From Megalonaias nervosa (lineage: Eukaryota; Mollusca; Bivalvia; Unionida; Unionidae): 64,000 bases of DNA. Positions 32,156-43,857 of the stretch are shown here, piece by piece. A model generated the notes under the pieces. The model did no database searches, had not been told where the DNA came from, and was given only the letters and a program-made list of their open reading frames with translations. Each line of letters begins with the position of its first letter. Position 1 is the first letter of the stretch. Location: the NCBI GenBank assembly GCA_016617855.1, contig JAECUM010001802.1, forward strand, positions 62,001 through 126,000, in the 5' to 3' direction. The translations under genes and the position numbers were made by a program.

Positions 32156-33059
32156 ATCCGACAACAACTACAAACATTTGCTTCTAAGTCTGACTTTCTT
32201 TTCAAAAATGGTAGCACACAGAAAGTCCCTTTTAAGTCTTAACCCAACCTTAGCTATCAGAATCTTGGAGGACTGTTTGACAATGACAGCTTTTATGATG
32301 GATTGGTACATCCCCAGAGTTTAGGAGGGACTACTGTTGAGTTTAAAATAACACAGACACAAATAAAGTTAAAATCCCATTACAATGAGAATTGAATCAC
32401 TTATTTTAGCATGACTGTCCCATCCATATTTTGCACATCCATTTACTTTGCTTTGATTTAAAGCACCAGGCATGAGCAGATTAGTCATCTGATACAATCA
32501 AAAAGGTGCCAAAATCAAATGTCACATTACCAAATTTATGGTAAAATGATGCTGAAATTATGGGGAAAATTAATCATTTTCTAAAACCATTTTTTAAATT
32601 AATTAATTATTAAATTCAAACTAATGAGCAACTGATTAACTAATTAACTGATTAATCAATAAATGTCCTATGCCCTATTTGGGCGATGAATTTTTTGAAT
32701 ATTAGAATCGTTATCTTCAGCATAGCAGCTTCAGAGACAACGGTAAGAAAGAGAAATTTAGGATCATATAATAATCAAAATATGAAGTGACCTGGATAAA
32801 GTTTTATTAAAACAGAAGGCAAGGAATCAAAAACAGCATGTACTATGAAAAGTGCCAGCCCCCATGTTTACCTGACCTTAATTTAGACACTAGTATGGCA
32901 TGGATAACACTGGAAATTATTGACTAAAAATACGTGGTCTCCTACATTTAGTGAGCAGACACCATTATTTTCTTGCAAGACTTGCATTGACTTTTAGACC
33001 CCCAAATCTTTGGATTTCTTTTTTACTCTAGGTGCATGCCATTAGAAGAAACTTGTCTT
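32156..33059. other. No gene recognised
   Basis: Unique AT-rich sequence. Confidence 0.5.
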
Positions 33060-33520
33060 TAGAACAAAATCTATTATGTGGAATTTATTTTTCTTTTCAG
33101 TTACAATGACAGTACCTTGACCTTTCAACGCCCAACAAAGTGGGCCTCTTTCTTACCTTCAGCACAAGCCCTTTACGGGTTTTTGGTCAATGTATATGGT
33201 CTAGAACTGAAGTTGTTTTGCAGAAATATTTTTCATTCCTTAACCTTTGACCTTTCAGACCCCAAAAATCAGTAGGCTTCCTTTTTACCCCAGATGTGAA
33301 CCATCCACACACTATAGTAATGTATATGGTCGAGAATGTAGATAGGCTCGATTCCTACCGCACGTGCAATAAATTCACAAGTTTGGTCCAGGTCTGGAAA
33401 AGAGGTCTTTCTTCAGTCACAGAGACTCTGGCCCTTGACCCTAAAGTCAATACGCTTCTTTTTCTTATCCCAAATGCTTTCGCATGTTCCAAGGTTGATG
33501 ATGGTTGATCACGGAGAGCA
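33060..33520. repeat. Degenerate ~165 bp repeat with CCTTTGACCTTTCA words
   Basis: About three diverged units each with a TTGACCTTTCA-like core, TGGTC(A/T)A and ATGTATATGGTC; a related word TTTGACCTTGACCCTAA appears at about 34680. The short frames here are not genes. Confidence 0.55.
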
Positions 33521-35364
33521 CGTGTTATTGTGTGGAAACAGCGTAGAACAGACAAAAGGACATACAGATCGACATTGTCGTACACCATGCCTTATTGTGT
33601 CTTCATATCGACTTCATGCTCCCACTCAGAGGTAGGGATGGTAAAGTAAAAAAGCTCATGATTACTATTAATGCTACGTTCCTAACACAACGTGAGCCAG
33701 AGTAGTTATTACTGAAATAGGAATAAGGAAAACGAATAAATTATGTTTATCTGAAAAACTGATCACATTAGAATTGGCAATAATCTCTGCTACCTCACGA
33801 ATCCAGCAATCCCAAAAAGATGAAAATTCTGCCTTCCCATCTGTATAGCATATAGTTAAAGTGGAAATCCCCCACCTCCAAAAGAATGTTACCTCCACCA
33901 GCACCACCACCACCTTGCTGCCAATAGGTGGCTACCCATCGAACGTATACATGAACAACAACAATGATACTTGCATTTGGATGGGCCGGTATATGGGGAA
34001 TAATAGCAATGTTAATAGGTAAGTATTCTTGGAGATAATAATTTACTAAACGAACTCACTTTTTTCCATTGAATACATTTCCCTAATACATTTGCATTTG
34101 GAGAATGGTAATAATAAGAGGAGGAAATACATAAGAATACTACCTTGACCACAGCCAGCCTTCCAGGGAAGAATGACTGGATTTTCTATATGGAAGATGA
34201 ATCACTCTGCAAAAAATGAAGGCAGCATAACTGATTGCTACGTAACCTGTGACGACAGTACTCAGATATGGGGAAAAAAGTGATTTTTTTTTTATCCAGC
34301 AAAAAACCCCACAAAAATCCTGGCGAAAGAGCTGAACTTGCACCCAAGAGGAGACTGTGCAGACATCAGACCAGTGTGGTGGTCATCTGGACTGCAGCCT
34401 TCAAACCCATTTGAAGCTAGATTACACAGATACAAATGTGAGAATGTTTACTGCTAATGGTAGCAACAAGTGTCTGTCGGATGAAAACGTTGTATTTGAA
34501 CATCAGGCTTGCAGAATTTTGCTCTAATCACGTATTCTAAGATCTTCATGAAGAATGTGTAATCTTTTGAAACCTAAGTGCACCCACTTTAGTCACGATA
34601 TTAGGACTGAAGGGTTATATAATATTTTCTGACCTGCTCATACGTTAACTGAATAGCAAAAATATCAAGGATGTAACCTTTGACCTTGACCCTAAGGATA
34701 AATATGGCAGGGTATTGAATTCATTTACAATGATTCTCATACATCCAAAGACACCAAATTGAATCAAAATCTATTGTTCTGAAATATTTGTTCAAGGTTG
34801 TACAAATCATAACAGATTAATCAGAATGCCAATATTTCATAAAAATTTCTCCTGCAAAACTCAAGCAAAAACTACATATCAACATGACTGTCCATCGTGA
34901 AGGAGAATAAAAAAAGTTTACAAATTTTAAGATGTACATGCGATAACCATGTCAGATGATAGATTAGCATTTATGTTCCTTTATGATCAACTACATAATA
35001 CCAGAAGTGTTTTGGTGGAAATTTCATATCAATAAGACCATTGCTTTATTAGGAGTAGGATGGTGGTCATATTGTTTGTCAAATCTATATCTTTTTAACT
35101 GAGGACCTGCTTCATTTTGTGGTGACTATATTGGAGGTCAGATTGGCATCATTTTGTGGTGACTATATTGGAGGTCAGATTGGCATCATTCTCATCTAGA
35201 ATCAACTACATATTGTAAGAATTAGCAGTAAAAGAGACTGTGAATATGATCACTAATGTCAAGAGATGTTGTGACAAGAAGACTTCTATAATGGAAGGCA
35301 GTTCGGCACTTTTTTCACTGAGGATGAAACTATATATCATTAGTTGGGAGTGGAAGATCGGGTC
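33521..35364. other. No gene recognised
   Basis: Unique sequence; a 45 bp duplication (TTTTGTGGTGACTATATTGG type) occurs at about 35115 and 35152. Confidence 0.5.
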
Positions 35365-35639
35365 ATTCAGGTAATAATCATTAATTGAGAGTGATACATG
35401 TAACTGGAGTATTTGGCTCATGATCATTAATTGGGAGTGATAATTGGAGTGTTCGGCTTATGATCATTAATTGGGAATGATAATTAGAGTGTTCGGCTCA
35501 TCATCATTAATTGGGAGTGGTCGGAGCATTCTTATCATCATCATTAATTGGGAGTGGTAAATCTGTCTATTCAGGTAAGCATTAATTGGGAGTGGTAGAT
35601 CAGCGTGTTCAGATCATCATCATTAATTGGGGGTGCATC
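35365..35639. repeat. ~40 bp degenerate repeat with ATTAATTGGGAGTG
   Basis: Seven units of ATCATTAATTGGGAGTGGTA with variable spacers. Confidence 0.8.
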
Positions 35640-38600
35640 TTCTCTAGAAGGGAAAGCTTGACCTCTTTTATGTGCTTTCAAAACAGGGATGCTTTTTCAT
35701 CTGTGTTCGAAAGTCTTCTCATAAACTCTCTTGTGTTCCTTCAGGCAAATGGCTACACTTTTATACCCATCCTCAAGTCTCCTCTAATTTAAACACGGAT
35801 TAACTTTCTTGTAAACGTTCAGAGAAAAGCTTAGATTTGTATCAATTTCCTTATATATTCTTTAGGTCCGAAATCATAAAGTTTCATCTGTTCCTTTGAA
35901 CAAAAGTCTTATTATCTGTGTACGAAGATCTGCTCTGAATGAAAACATGATAAACTCTCCGTCGCATCTTCAGAAAAAAATTGCACTTTATTTCATGTCC
36001 TCTAGTTCTCTCTAGATGAAGAAGCATAAACTACCTTTCAGCCTTTGGACAAAAGTTTGCACTCTTATTCATGTTTCTGACATTTCTCAAGACGAAAAAG
36101 CATGAACTCTCTAATTTGCCTTACAACAAATTACAAAATGTGCATTTTTATTCCAGTTCTCATGTCTTCGCTCGGTGAAAAAGCATGAACTCAATTGTAT
36201 GCATTCATACAGAAGGTTTAATTTTATCCATGCCTTCACGTCGTCTCTAAGCAAAAAGCATAAACTCTTGTGTACCTTCAGTAAAGAGCCTTCTCTACAC
36301 GAAAAAGTATTAACTCCTTTTTTATGCCTTCAGACAAAAGGATGCACATTTATCCATCTCTCCATATCTTCTCTAGGTGAATGGCATAAACTCTCTTGCG
36401 TGCCTTCAGAATTTTATCCATGCCTTCAGGATTCCTCTTGTTTAAAGTGATGAGCTCTCTTGTTTGAGATCAGACAAAAGGCTACACTTCTATCCATGTT
36501 CTCATGTTTTCTCTAGGTGGAAAATTATAAGCACCCTTATGTGCCTTCAGGATAAAGATTGCACATTTAGCCATATCTTCATGGCTTCTCTAGCTGAAAG
36601 AGCATGAACTCTCTTGTGTGTCTTCAGGGAAAGGTTCTATATTTATCGATATTTTCCAGTTGTTTTTAGAAGGAAAGCATGAACTCGCTTGGGCAAAAAG
36701 CTGCACGTTTATCTATGGTTTTTCTAGATGAAAAATCATTACCTCTCTTGTGTGCTTTCAGCCAAATGACTGCACTCTTATCCCTGTTTTCAAGTCTCCT
36801 CGGGTTTGAAAAGCACGAACACTTGCGTTCATTCAGAAAAATGCTTGCACTTTTATCCAAATCCTGTTGTCCTCAGGAGCTGAGAAATCGTAAACTCTTT
36901 TTTGTGACTTGGGACTAAATACCTCCCTTTTAACTATGTCGGCAAGTGGTCTTTAGGTGATTTCAGATAAAAGGCTGCGTTGCATTGCTTGCATCAAAGT
37001 CTTCTCTAAGTGTCAACTCTTGTGTTCTTTCAGACAAAAGGATGCACTATATTAATATCTAGTTTTCTCTAGGTGAAAAAGCGTGAACTTACTTGTGTTC
37101 CGTCAGATAAAAGGCTGCACTTTATCCCTGGCGTCAGGTATTCTCTAGGTGAAAAAGCGTGAACTTACTTGTGTTCCGTCAGATAAAAGGCTGCACTTTA
37201 TCCCTGGCGTCAGGTATTCTCTAGGTTAAAAAGCTGGAATTCTTCTTCTGTGCATTCTAACAAAAGGCACCACTTACACCAAACTTTAAACAAGTTCGCT
37301 TCCAGAACCTTCTAAGGTCATAATTTGAACTCAAATTCAAGTAAATATCTTTACAAAAATGAAAGTCAAGTTGGCCCAAACTTCTAACCTCAATCACAGG
37401 CAAATTCAATCCCACAATACAAATTAAATAACAACATAACATTCCACTTTCTTCCAAGGCTTCTGTAGGTAAGAACTCATAAACTCTCACGTAAGCCTTC
37501 GAACAAATGACTGGACTTTTCTTTATGTCCACAAGTCTTTTCTGGGTATAAAAGCATGATCTCTCCCGTGTGCTTTCACATAAAAGGTTGTATGTTTATC
37601 CTTTTACCACGTGCCTTCTGGTGGTAAAAAGTATTAACTGTCTGGTGTGCCACGAGGCAAAGGCTGCATTTGTATCCATAAAATCAAGTCTTATTTTTGT
37701 TAACAAACACGAGTTCTCTTCTGTGCCTTCAGATATAAATTGCATTTTTCTAAGCCTTTAAGTTTGTATTAGATGGAAAGGCATGGGCTATCATTTGTGC
37801 CTTCAGACATTAGAGTATGCTTTTATTCATGTCTTCAAGTCTTCTCTAGGAGAAAAAGGATAATTTCTGTAGTGTGATTTCAGATTAAAGGCTACGATAT
37901 TATCCATGTCGTGAAGTTTTCTCTAGGTAAAAAGGTACAAATTCTCTTGTGTACCTTGAGACCATAGGTTGCACATTCATCCATGTCTTCACGTCTTCTC
38001 AAGGTGAAAAAGCATTAACTCTCAGGGGCCCCGAGTGGCCGAGTGGTCTAATGCTCTCACCGTTACGGATCACTGCCATCTCACCTCTGTCTGCGTGAGT
38101 TCGAGTCTCAGGCTCCGCTAACATGGGCACGTGAGAAAGCCTGCCAGTAGCTCTCGTGGGTCGGTGGTTCTTCCCGGGGTTTTCCAGGGTTCTTCCTCCA
38201 CCAATTATACTGGCCGCCATGTATAGCCTATCTTGTGCTGAAAAATGGCGTTAAACCCTACAACAACAACAACATTAACTCTCATACTTGCCTTCAAACA
38301 AAACCTTTTGCTTCTATCCATGTCCCCGTGTCTTTTCTCACGGTGAAACGGAATGCACTTCCTTGTGTGCCAGCAGACATATCGTTCAGCAAACATATCG
38401 TTGTAATTTTTCAATGTTTTCACGTCTTCTTTAGGTGGAAAAACACGAACCATCTTGTTTGGGTTTGGACTCCATGTCTTGTCCAGGACGAAAAGCGTGA
38501 AAGATTTTGTTACTTCGGACCAAAGATTACACTTTTATTAATGTCTCTATGTCCTCTCTAGGTGAATGGATGTAATCCCTCTTGTGTTCTTTCAGAGAAG

Positions 38601-41130
38601 TGACTGTACTTTTATCTCTATTTTTATATCTCCATTACTTCAGAAAGAATGAACTTTCTTGTGTACCTTCGGACACAATCTTGCAATTGTATCGGTATCT
38701 TCATGTCTTCTGTATATGAGAAATCTCTTGTGTGCTCTGTGTCAAAATGCCGTTTTATCCAAAAGTCTTCACTGAATGAAAAAACAAACAAAACAACTCT
38801 ATTGCGCCTTCAGACAAACGGCAGCACTTTTATCCATGTCTTCGTGTCTTGTCTTGGTGAAAAAGCATAAATTCTTGTTAGAGCCTTTAGACAAAATGTT
38901 GCACTTGTATCTGTGTCTTTAAATCTTCTCTTGGAGAAAAAGCACGAACTCTCTTGTGTGTCTTCAGAGAAAGGCTGCAGTTTCCTGCATGCATCCAAGC
39001 CCTCTCTTAGTGACAAAGTGTCAACTCTCATATGTACCTTCAGAAAAAGGCTTTTCTGTTATTCAAGTCTTCAAGTTTTCTCTAGGTGAAAAAGCATAAA
39101 CTATCTTGTGTTTCTTCAGACAGAAGAGCGTGCCTTTCTCTCTGTCGTCAAGTCTTCTCTGGGTCAAAAACCATTAACTCTCTGACAAAAGGATCCGCTT
39201 TATCCCATGTCTCCAAGTCTTCTCTATGTCTAAGTCTCCAAGTTCTCTGTCGGAGGAAAAGCATGAAGTATTTAGTGTGACCTTACACAAATGATGGACA
39301 TTTCATCACTGTCTTCAAGTCTCCACTCGTTTGTTAAACGTGAAATCCCTTGTGTACCTTCAGAAAAAACATTGCACTTTTATCCACGTCCTCTTGTCTT
39401 ATGTAGGTGAGAAGGCATATACTCTCATGGATGCCATGAAACAAAAGGCCGCATTTTGTTTATGAAGAAGGATAAACAAAATATTGCAATTTAATTCATG
39501 TCTTCGCATCTTGTCAAGGCGAAAAAGCTTAAGTTCTCTTTTGAGCCTTGAGACAAAAGGTTACACTTTTATATCATGTCTTCTCAAGGTGAAAAGCATG
39601 ACGTTTCTTGTGTGCCTTCGTAGAAAAGGCTGAAGTGTATTCAAAAAGTGCCTGAAATAAGCTTCACTTTCATGCTTATCTTCAAGTCGTATCTGTGCGA
39701 AAAAGTATGAACTCTTTTCGTGCACTCGGACAAAGAGTTGCACGTTTATGCATGTCTCCAAGTCTTCCCATCTCGCTTGACTGCACTTTTATCGCTGCCT
39801 TCAAGTATCTTATGGTTTAAAGAGCATAAACTCTCGTGTATATCTTCACACAAAACCTTGCACTTCTATTCATGTCCTTGTGTCTTTGTGGGCAAGAAAT
39901 CATAAACTCTCGTGTATACCTTAAGACAAATGCTAGCACTTCTATTCATGTCCTTGTGTCTTTGTGGGCAAGAAATCATAAACTCTCGTGTATACCTTAA
40001 GACAAATGCTAGCACTTCTATTCATGTCCTTGTGTCTTTGTGGGTAAGAAATCATAAACTCTCGTGTATACCTTCACACAAATGCTAGCACTTCTATTTA
40101 TGTCCTTGTGTCTTTGTGGGTAAGAAATCATAAACTCTCGTGTATACCTTCACACAAAAGCTTGCACTTCTATCCATGTCCTTGTGTCTTTTGTGGGTAA
40201 GAAATCATAAACTCTCGTGTATACCTTCACACAAAAGCTTGCACTTCTATTCATGTCCTTGTGTCTTTTGTGGGTAAGAAATCATAAACTCTCATCTGTG
40301 CTTTGGGGCAAAAATCTGCACTTTTTTTATCTAGCTCCGCAAGTCTTGATTAGGAGAAAAATCATGAAGTTTCTTGTGTGACTTCAGATAAAAGGTTGCA
40401 CTTTAATCCGTGTCTTCAAATCTCTTTTAGTTTAAAAACCATGAAGTCTTTTGTGTACCTATAGACAAAAGCTTGTATCTTTTATCAATGTCCTTGTGTC
40501 TTCTGAAGGTGAAAAATCACAAACTCCCGTATGCCTGGGGCAAGGTTTCTCAGGCACCCCCAAACCCCCCCAAACCCCAAAACGCTTATTTGCCCCTTCA
40601 GACAAAGGCTACACTCTCATCCATACCCAATGTATTTTCTTTGTGAAAAGGACAAATTCTCGTTGGGGGATTTAGACAAATTTTGCGATTTTATTATGTC
40701 TTCGTGTGACAAAACACGAACTCTCATGTGAACCTTCAGACAAAAGGCTACAGTTTAGTATATGACTCCAAGTCTTCTCCATGCAAAAGAGAGGCCACTC
40801 TTTTGCGAACATTCTGACAAAAGGTTGCGCTTTTGTTTATGTCTCCAAGCCTTCTCTAGGAGGAAAAGAGTGAACTCTTTAGCGTGTCTTCCATAAAAAG
40901 GCTCCATTTTTATTCATGTCTCCAAGTCTTCTCTGGGTGAAATTGTATATAATATTTTGTGTACCTTCAGACAAAAAGTTGCACTTTTGCCAATGTCTGC
41001 ATGTGTTCTCTAGGTGAAAAAGCATGAGCTGTTTTGTGAGTCTTCATGCAAAAGTCTGCATTTTAGTACATGTATTCAAATCTTCTTTAAGTAAAACATG
41101 AACTCTCCTGTGTGTCTTTTGTGAAGAGAT
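35640..41130. repeat. 5.5 kb array of a ~76 bp degenerate repeat
   Basis: Roughly 70 units of CTTCTCTAGGTGAAAAAGCA plus TGAACTCTCTTGTGTGCCTT plus CAGACAAAAGGTTGCACTTT plus TATCCATGTCTTCAAGT. Unit length varies from 72 to 80 bp. One 72-75 bp unit is duplicated exactly (37069, 37143), and the segment 39860-40290 is a recent amplification at 76 bp spacing. Divergence between other units is high. It is interrupted by a SINE at 38025-38272. Minus-strand frames show faint zinc-finger-like wording but are broken. Confidence 0.85.
38025..38272 (+). mobile_element. tRNA-derived SINE with 12 bp target-site duplication and (AAC)n tail
   Basis: It begins GGGGCCCCGAGTGGCCGAGT, a tRNA-Ser/Leu-like A box, and has a B-box-like GAGTTCGAGTCTC about 60 bp on. 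The body contains TTCCCGGGGTTTTCCAGGGT and ends ATGGCGTTAAACCCTACAAC followed by CAACAACAAC. The duplication CATTAACTCTCA (38013-38024 and 38273-38284) is perfect. Confidence 0.9.
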
Positions 41131-41357
41131 TGTCCTTTTATCAAATAGTGCGTAGACCCCTTCTGTTTCGAGGTCCCGATTTCCCCGACAGAAAATACGT
41201 TCACGTAACATCACGAAGAACATGATGATGCCATTATCATCATCACCAGATCCCTGGAATATAATTATTATTATGAGAAAGGTGATCAAGGATTTAAAAT
41301 TCGGGAGTAACACATTCACAGCGTAGAGAGATGTCAATGTTGTTTAGCATCTAATCC

Positions 41358-42907
41358 CTGCCTTCCCGAAAGACAAGAACGAATCCGTTGCTCGGCTTGC
41401 CAGCGAACCTTTGCCAGTCCTACGTGTTACCAAGAGCATCGCATGACACGTGGTTCACATCAGAAAAGTGCTTGCCCCCAGAGAGCTCGTTTGTCACCAA
41501 ATCGTGGACTTGGAACATGACTGCTACATCAAAAAGTACAAATCGAGACAGGTGGATGAAAAAGAAAGATTTTCATCTTTTTAGATTTCGAATGTATGCA
41601 AGAGACTGGCATTCATATTCCTAATTTCTGCGTGGCTCATCAAGCGTGCGCCAAGTGCAGCAAAGAACCTATCTTTGTTCATTGCCACCACTGTAGCAAG
41701 ATTCCAGGAGGACGTGAAAACTTTCGAGGACCTTAAACACTTTCCCGATTTCGTCCAATGGATCTTGTACGCTATCGACGATACGTGGAGCCAAGAGGAC
41801 ATCGAAAGTTACTGCGACTATCATCGTTTTACTACAGTAATGGCTCACAATTTCTCTGGATACGATGGACAATTTCTTCTGAAATACTATTTAGAACAAG
41901 GCACCGAATGTCCTAAAATCACCATGAACGGAGCCAAACTCATCTATATACAAGTGGGAAAAGTACAGTTTAAGGATTTCGTGAGTTTTTTGTCCATGCC
42001 TTTTAGTCTAACACCTAAAACGTCTGGAATGACAAAAATGGTCAAAGTGTTTGTCCACACCTTTTCAATACTGAAGCCAATAAACATGCAGTCCTACCGC
42101 ATTTGCCTGACACACTTTTACGACCCAGACAATAACAACGAGAAGCTTTCTATGCTTTGTACCGCTCTCACGCTTTGGACCCCATCGATTTTCAGGAAGA
42201 AACGATCTGATGTGGACATTTTAAGGCGTTGTTGTGGAAACTTTCGACAACTGTTGATAGAGCACGGAGAGATCGATCCTTTGAAGGAAGCCTGTACCAT
42301 TGCCAAAGCGTCTCCTTAGTGTATCGCAACCGATTCATGCCCGAGAGCGCCTTAGCTGTCAAACACCCTCAAATTTCTGAGTTATCAAACATTGATGCGC
42401 TACCAAAGCTGTGTGCTAGTTACGTTACTTGTGCGAAAAGGAAGACAAATGGCTGCAACATGCCAGAAACGAAGGAGATGGAAAGACCATTGAAAAATAT
42501 TCAGTGGATGGCTGGACTTAGAAGACCCCAAGATCATGTACTTATTTAATGGATGCTTATTTAACGGTTGACCTACCTATTACCCTCAAGGGCACATGAA
42601 AAACGAATTATTAGACCGCACCAAAGAAGATTTGTATGAGAAAGCTTACCAAAGACACCTAAAGATAGATCAAAAAGGATGAGAAGTGATTCAAATGTGG
42701 GAGCATGACTACGATCGACGTTTGAAAACCGAACCTGAGTTTAAGCGAGTCGTGAAAAGTTAAAACGTGGTGGATAAACTAGACCCACGCAACAGTTTAT
42801 ATAGCGGACGAACGAATGCCACATGCTTGCTGTACAACGCCGACAAGAAGGAAAGATATGAAATCAAATACATGGACGTGTGTTCGCTATATCCTTGGGT
42901 GTGTAAA
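41358..42907 (+). pseudogene. Protein-primed family B DNA polymerase of a Polinton, truncated and frameshifted
   Basis: Pieces in successive frames match the exonuclease and start of the polymerase domain. A Cys-rich N-terminal part (RCSACQRTFASPTCYQEH) is followed by the first exonuclease motif IFLDFEC (about 41573), a Cys cluster (CAKCSKEPIFVHCHHC), the second motif HNFSGYDGQFLL (about 41845) and the third motif RSDVDILRRCC (about 42205). Polymerase motif A, DVCSLYPWV, lies at 42873-42900, preceded by GRTNAT. Several frameshifts and stops separate these. The sequence ends just after motif A, where unrelated DNA begins, so all later polymerase motifs are missing. It is an orphan fragment, 25 kb from the other Polinton genes. 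Confidence 0.8.
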
Positions 42908-43249
42908 TAGTGTTGCTTTCCAATTGGACACCCCCAAAAAAGCTCCGGATTATCAACCAGACCTTCTCGCAGGTTGCAATCTATAATTAAAATTATTTCC
43001 CACGATCCTTTAGGCTCTGCCCTATCAGACCTGCTTGTTGAATCAGACAATCTAAACTCATGTCAACCGCCTGTGATTTCGAATTGGCTCTGGAATCATA
43101 AGCATCACTTCATCTCAGTTCGTATCAATCATTCATCATCGTATAGGCTCTAGACTCTAGTTAGACCTATACTCGTTGGATTACTACTTTAAGAACAGTA
43201 ATTCCCTTATGGCAAAGCTGTGCTCCATCATTTACCATTTTGGTTATCA
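42908..43249. other. No gene recognised
   Basis: Unique DNA between the polymerase fragment and the 32 bp array. Confidence 0.5.
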
Positions 43250-43857
43250 AGACAGATCTTGCAGGATCCGATAGATGTTGAAGATAGATCTTGCAGGATC
43301 TGACAGAGGTTGAAGATAGATCTTGCAGGATCCGACAGAGGTTGAAGATAGATCTTGCAAGATCCGACAGAGGTTGAAGATAGATCTTGCAGGATCCGAC
43401 AGAGGTTGAAGATAGATCTTGCAGGATCCGACAGAGGTTGAAGATAGATCTTGCAGGATCCGATAGATGTTAAAGATAGATCTTGCAGGATCCGATAGAT
43501 GTTAAAGATAGATCTTGCAGGATCCGATAGATTTTGAAGATAGATCTTGCAGGATCTGACAGAGGTTGAAGATAGATCTTGCAGGATCCGACAGAGGTTG
43601 AAGATAGATCTTGCAAGATCCGACAGAGGTTGAAGATAGATCTTGCAGGATCCGACAGAGGTTGAAGATAGATCTTGCAGGATCCAATAGATGTTGAAGA
43701 TAGATCTTGCAGGATCCGACAGAGGTTGAAGATAGATCTTGCAGGATCCGATAGAGGTTGAAGATAGATCTTGCAGGATCCGATAGATGTTGAAGATAGA
43801 TCTTGCAGGATCCGATAGATGTTGAAGATATATCTTGCAGGATCCGATAGATTTTGA
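43250..43857. repeat. 32 bp minisatellite with GATCTTGCAGGATC core, about 19 copies
   Basis: Unit GATAGATCTTGCAGGATCCG plus ACAGAGGTTGAA, exact 32 bp spacing. The core is palindromic except for two bases; units with GATCTTGCAAGATC are perfect palindromes. Confidence 0.97.

Noticed and set aside
33060..33640. Overlapping frames on both strands as genes
   Set aside because: They lie in a degenerate dispersed repeat and lack domain signals.
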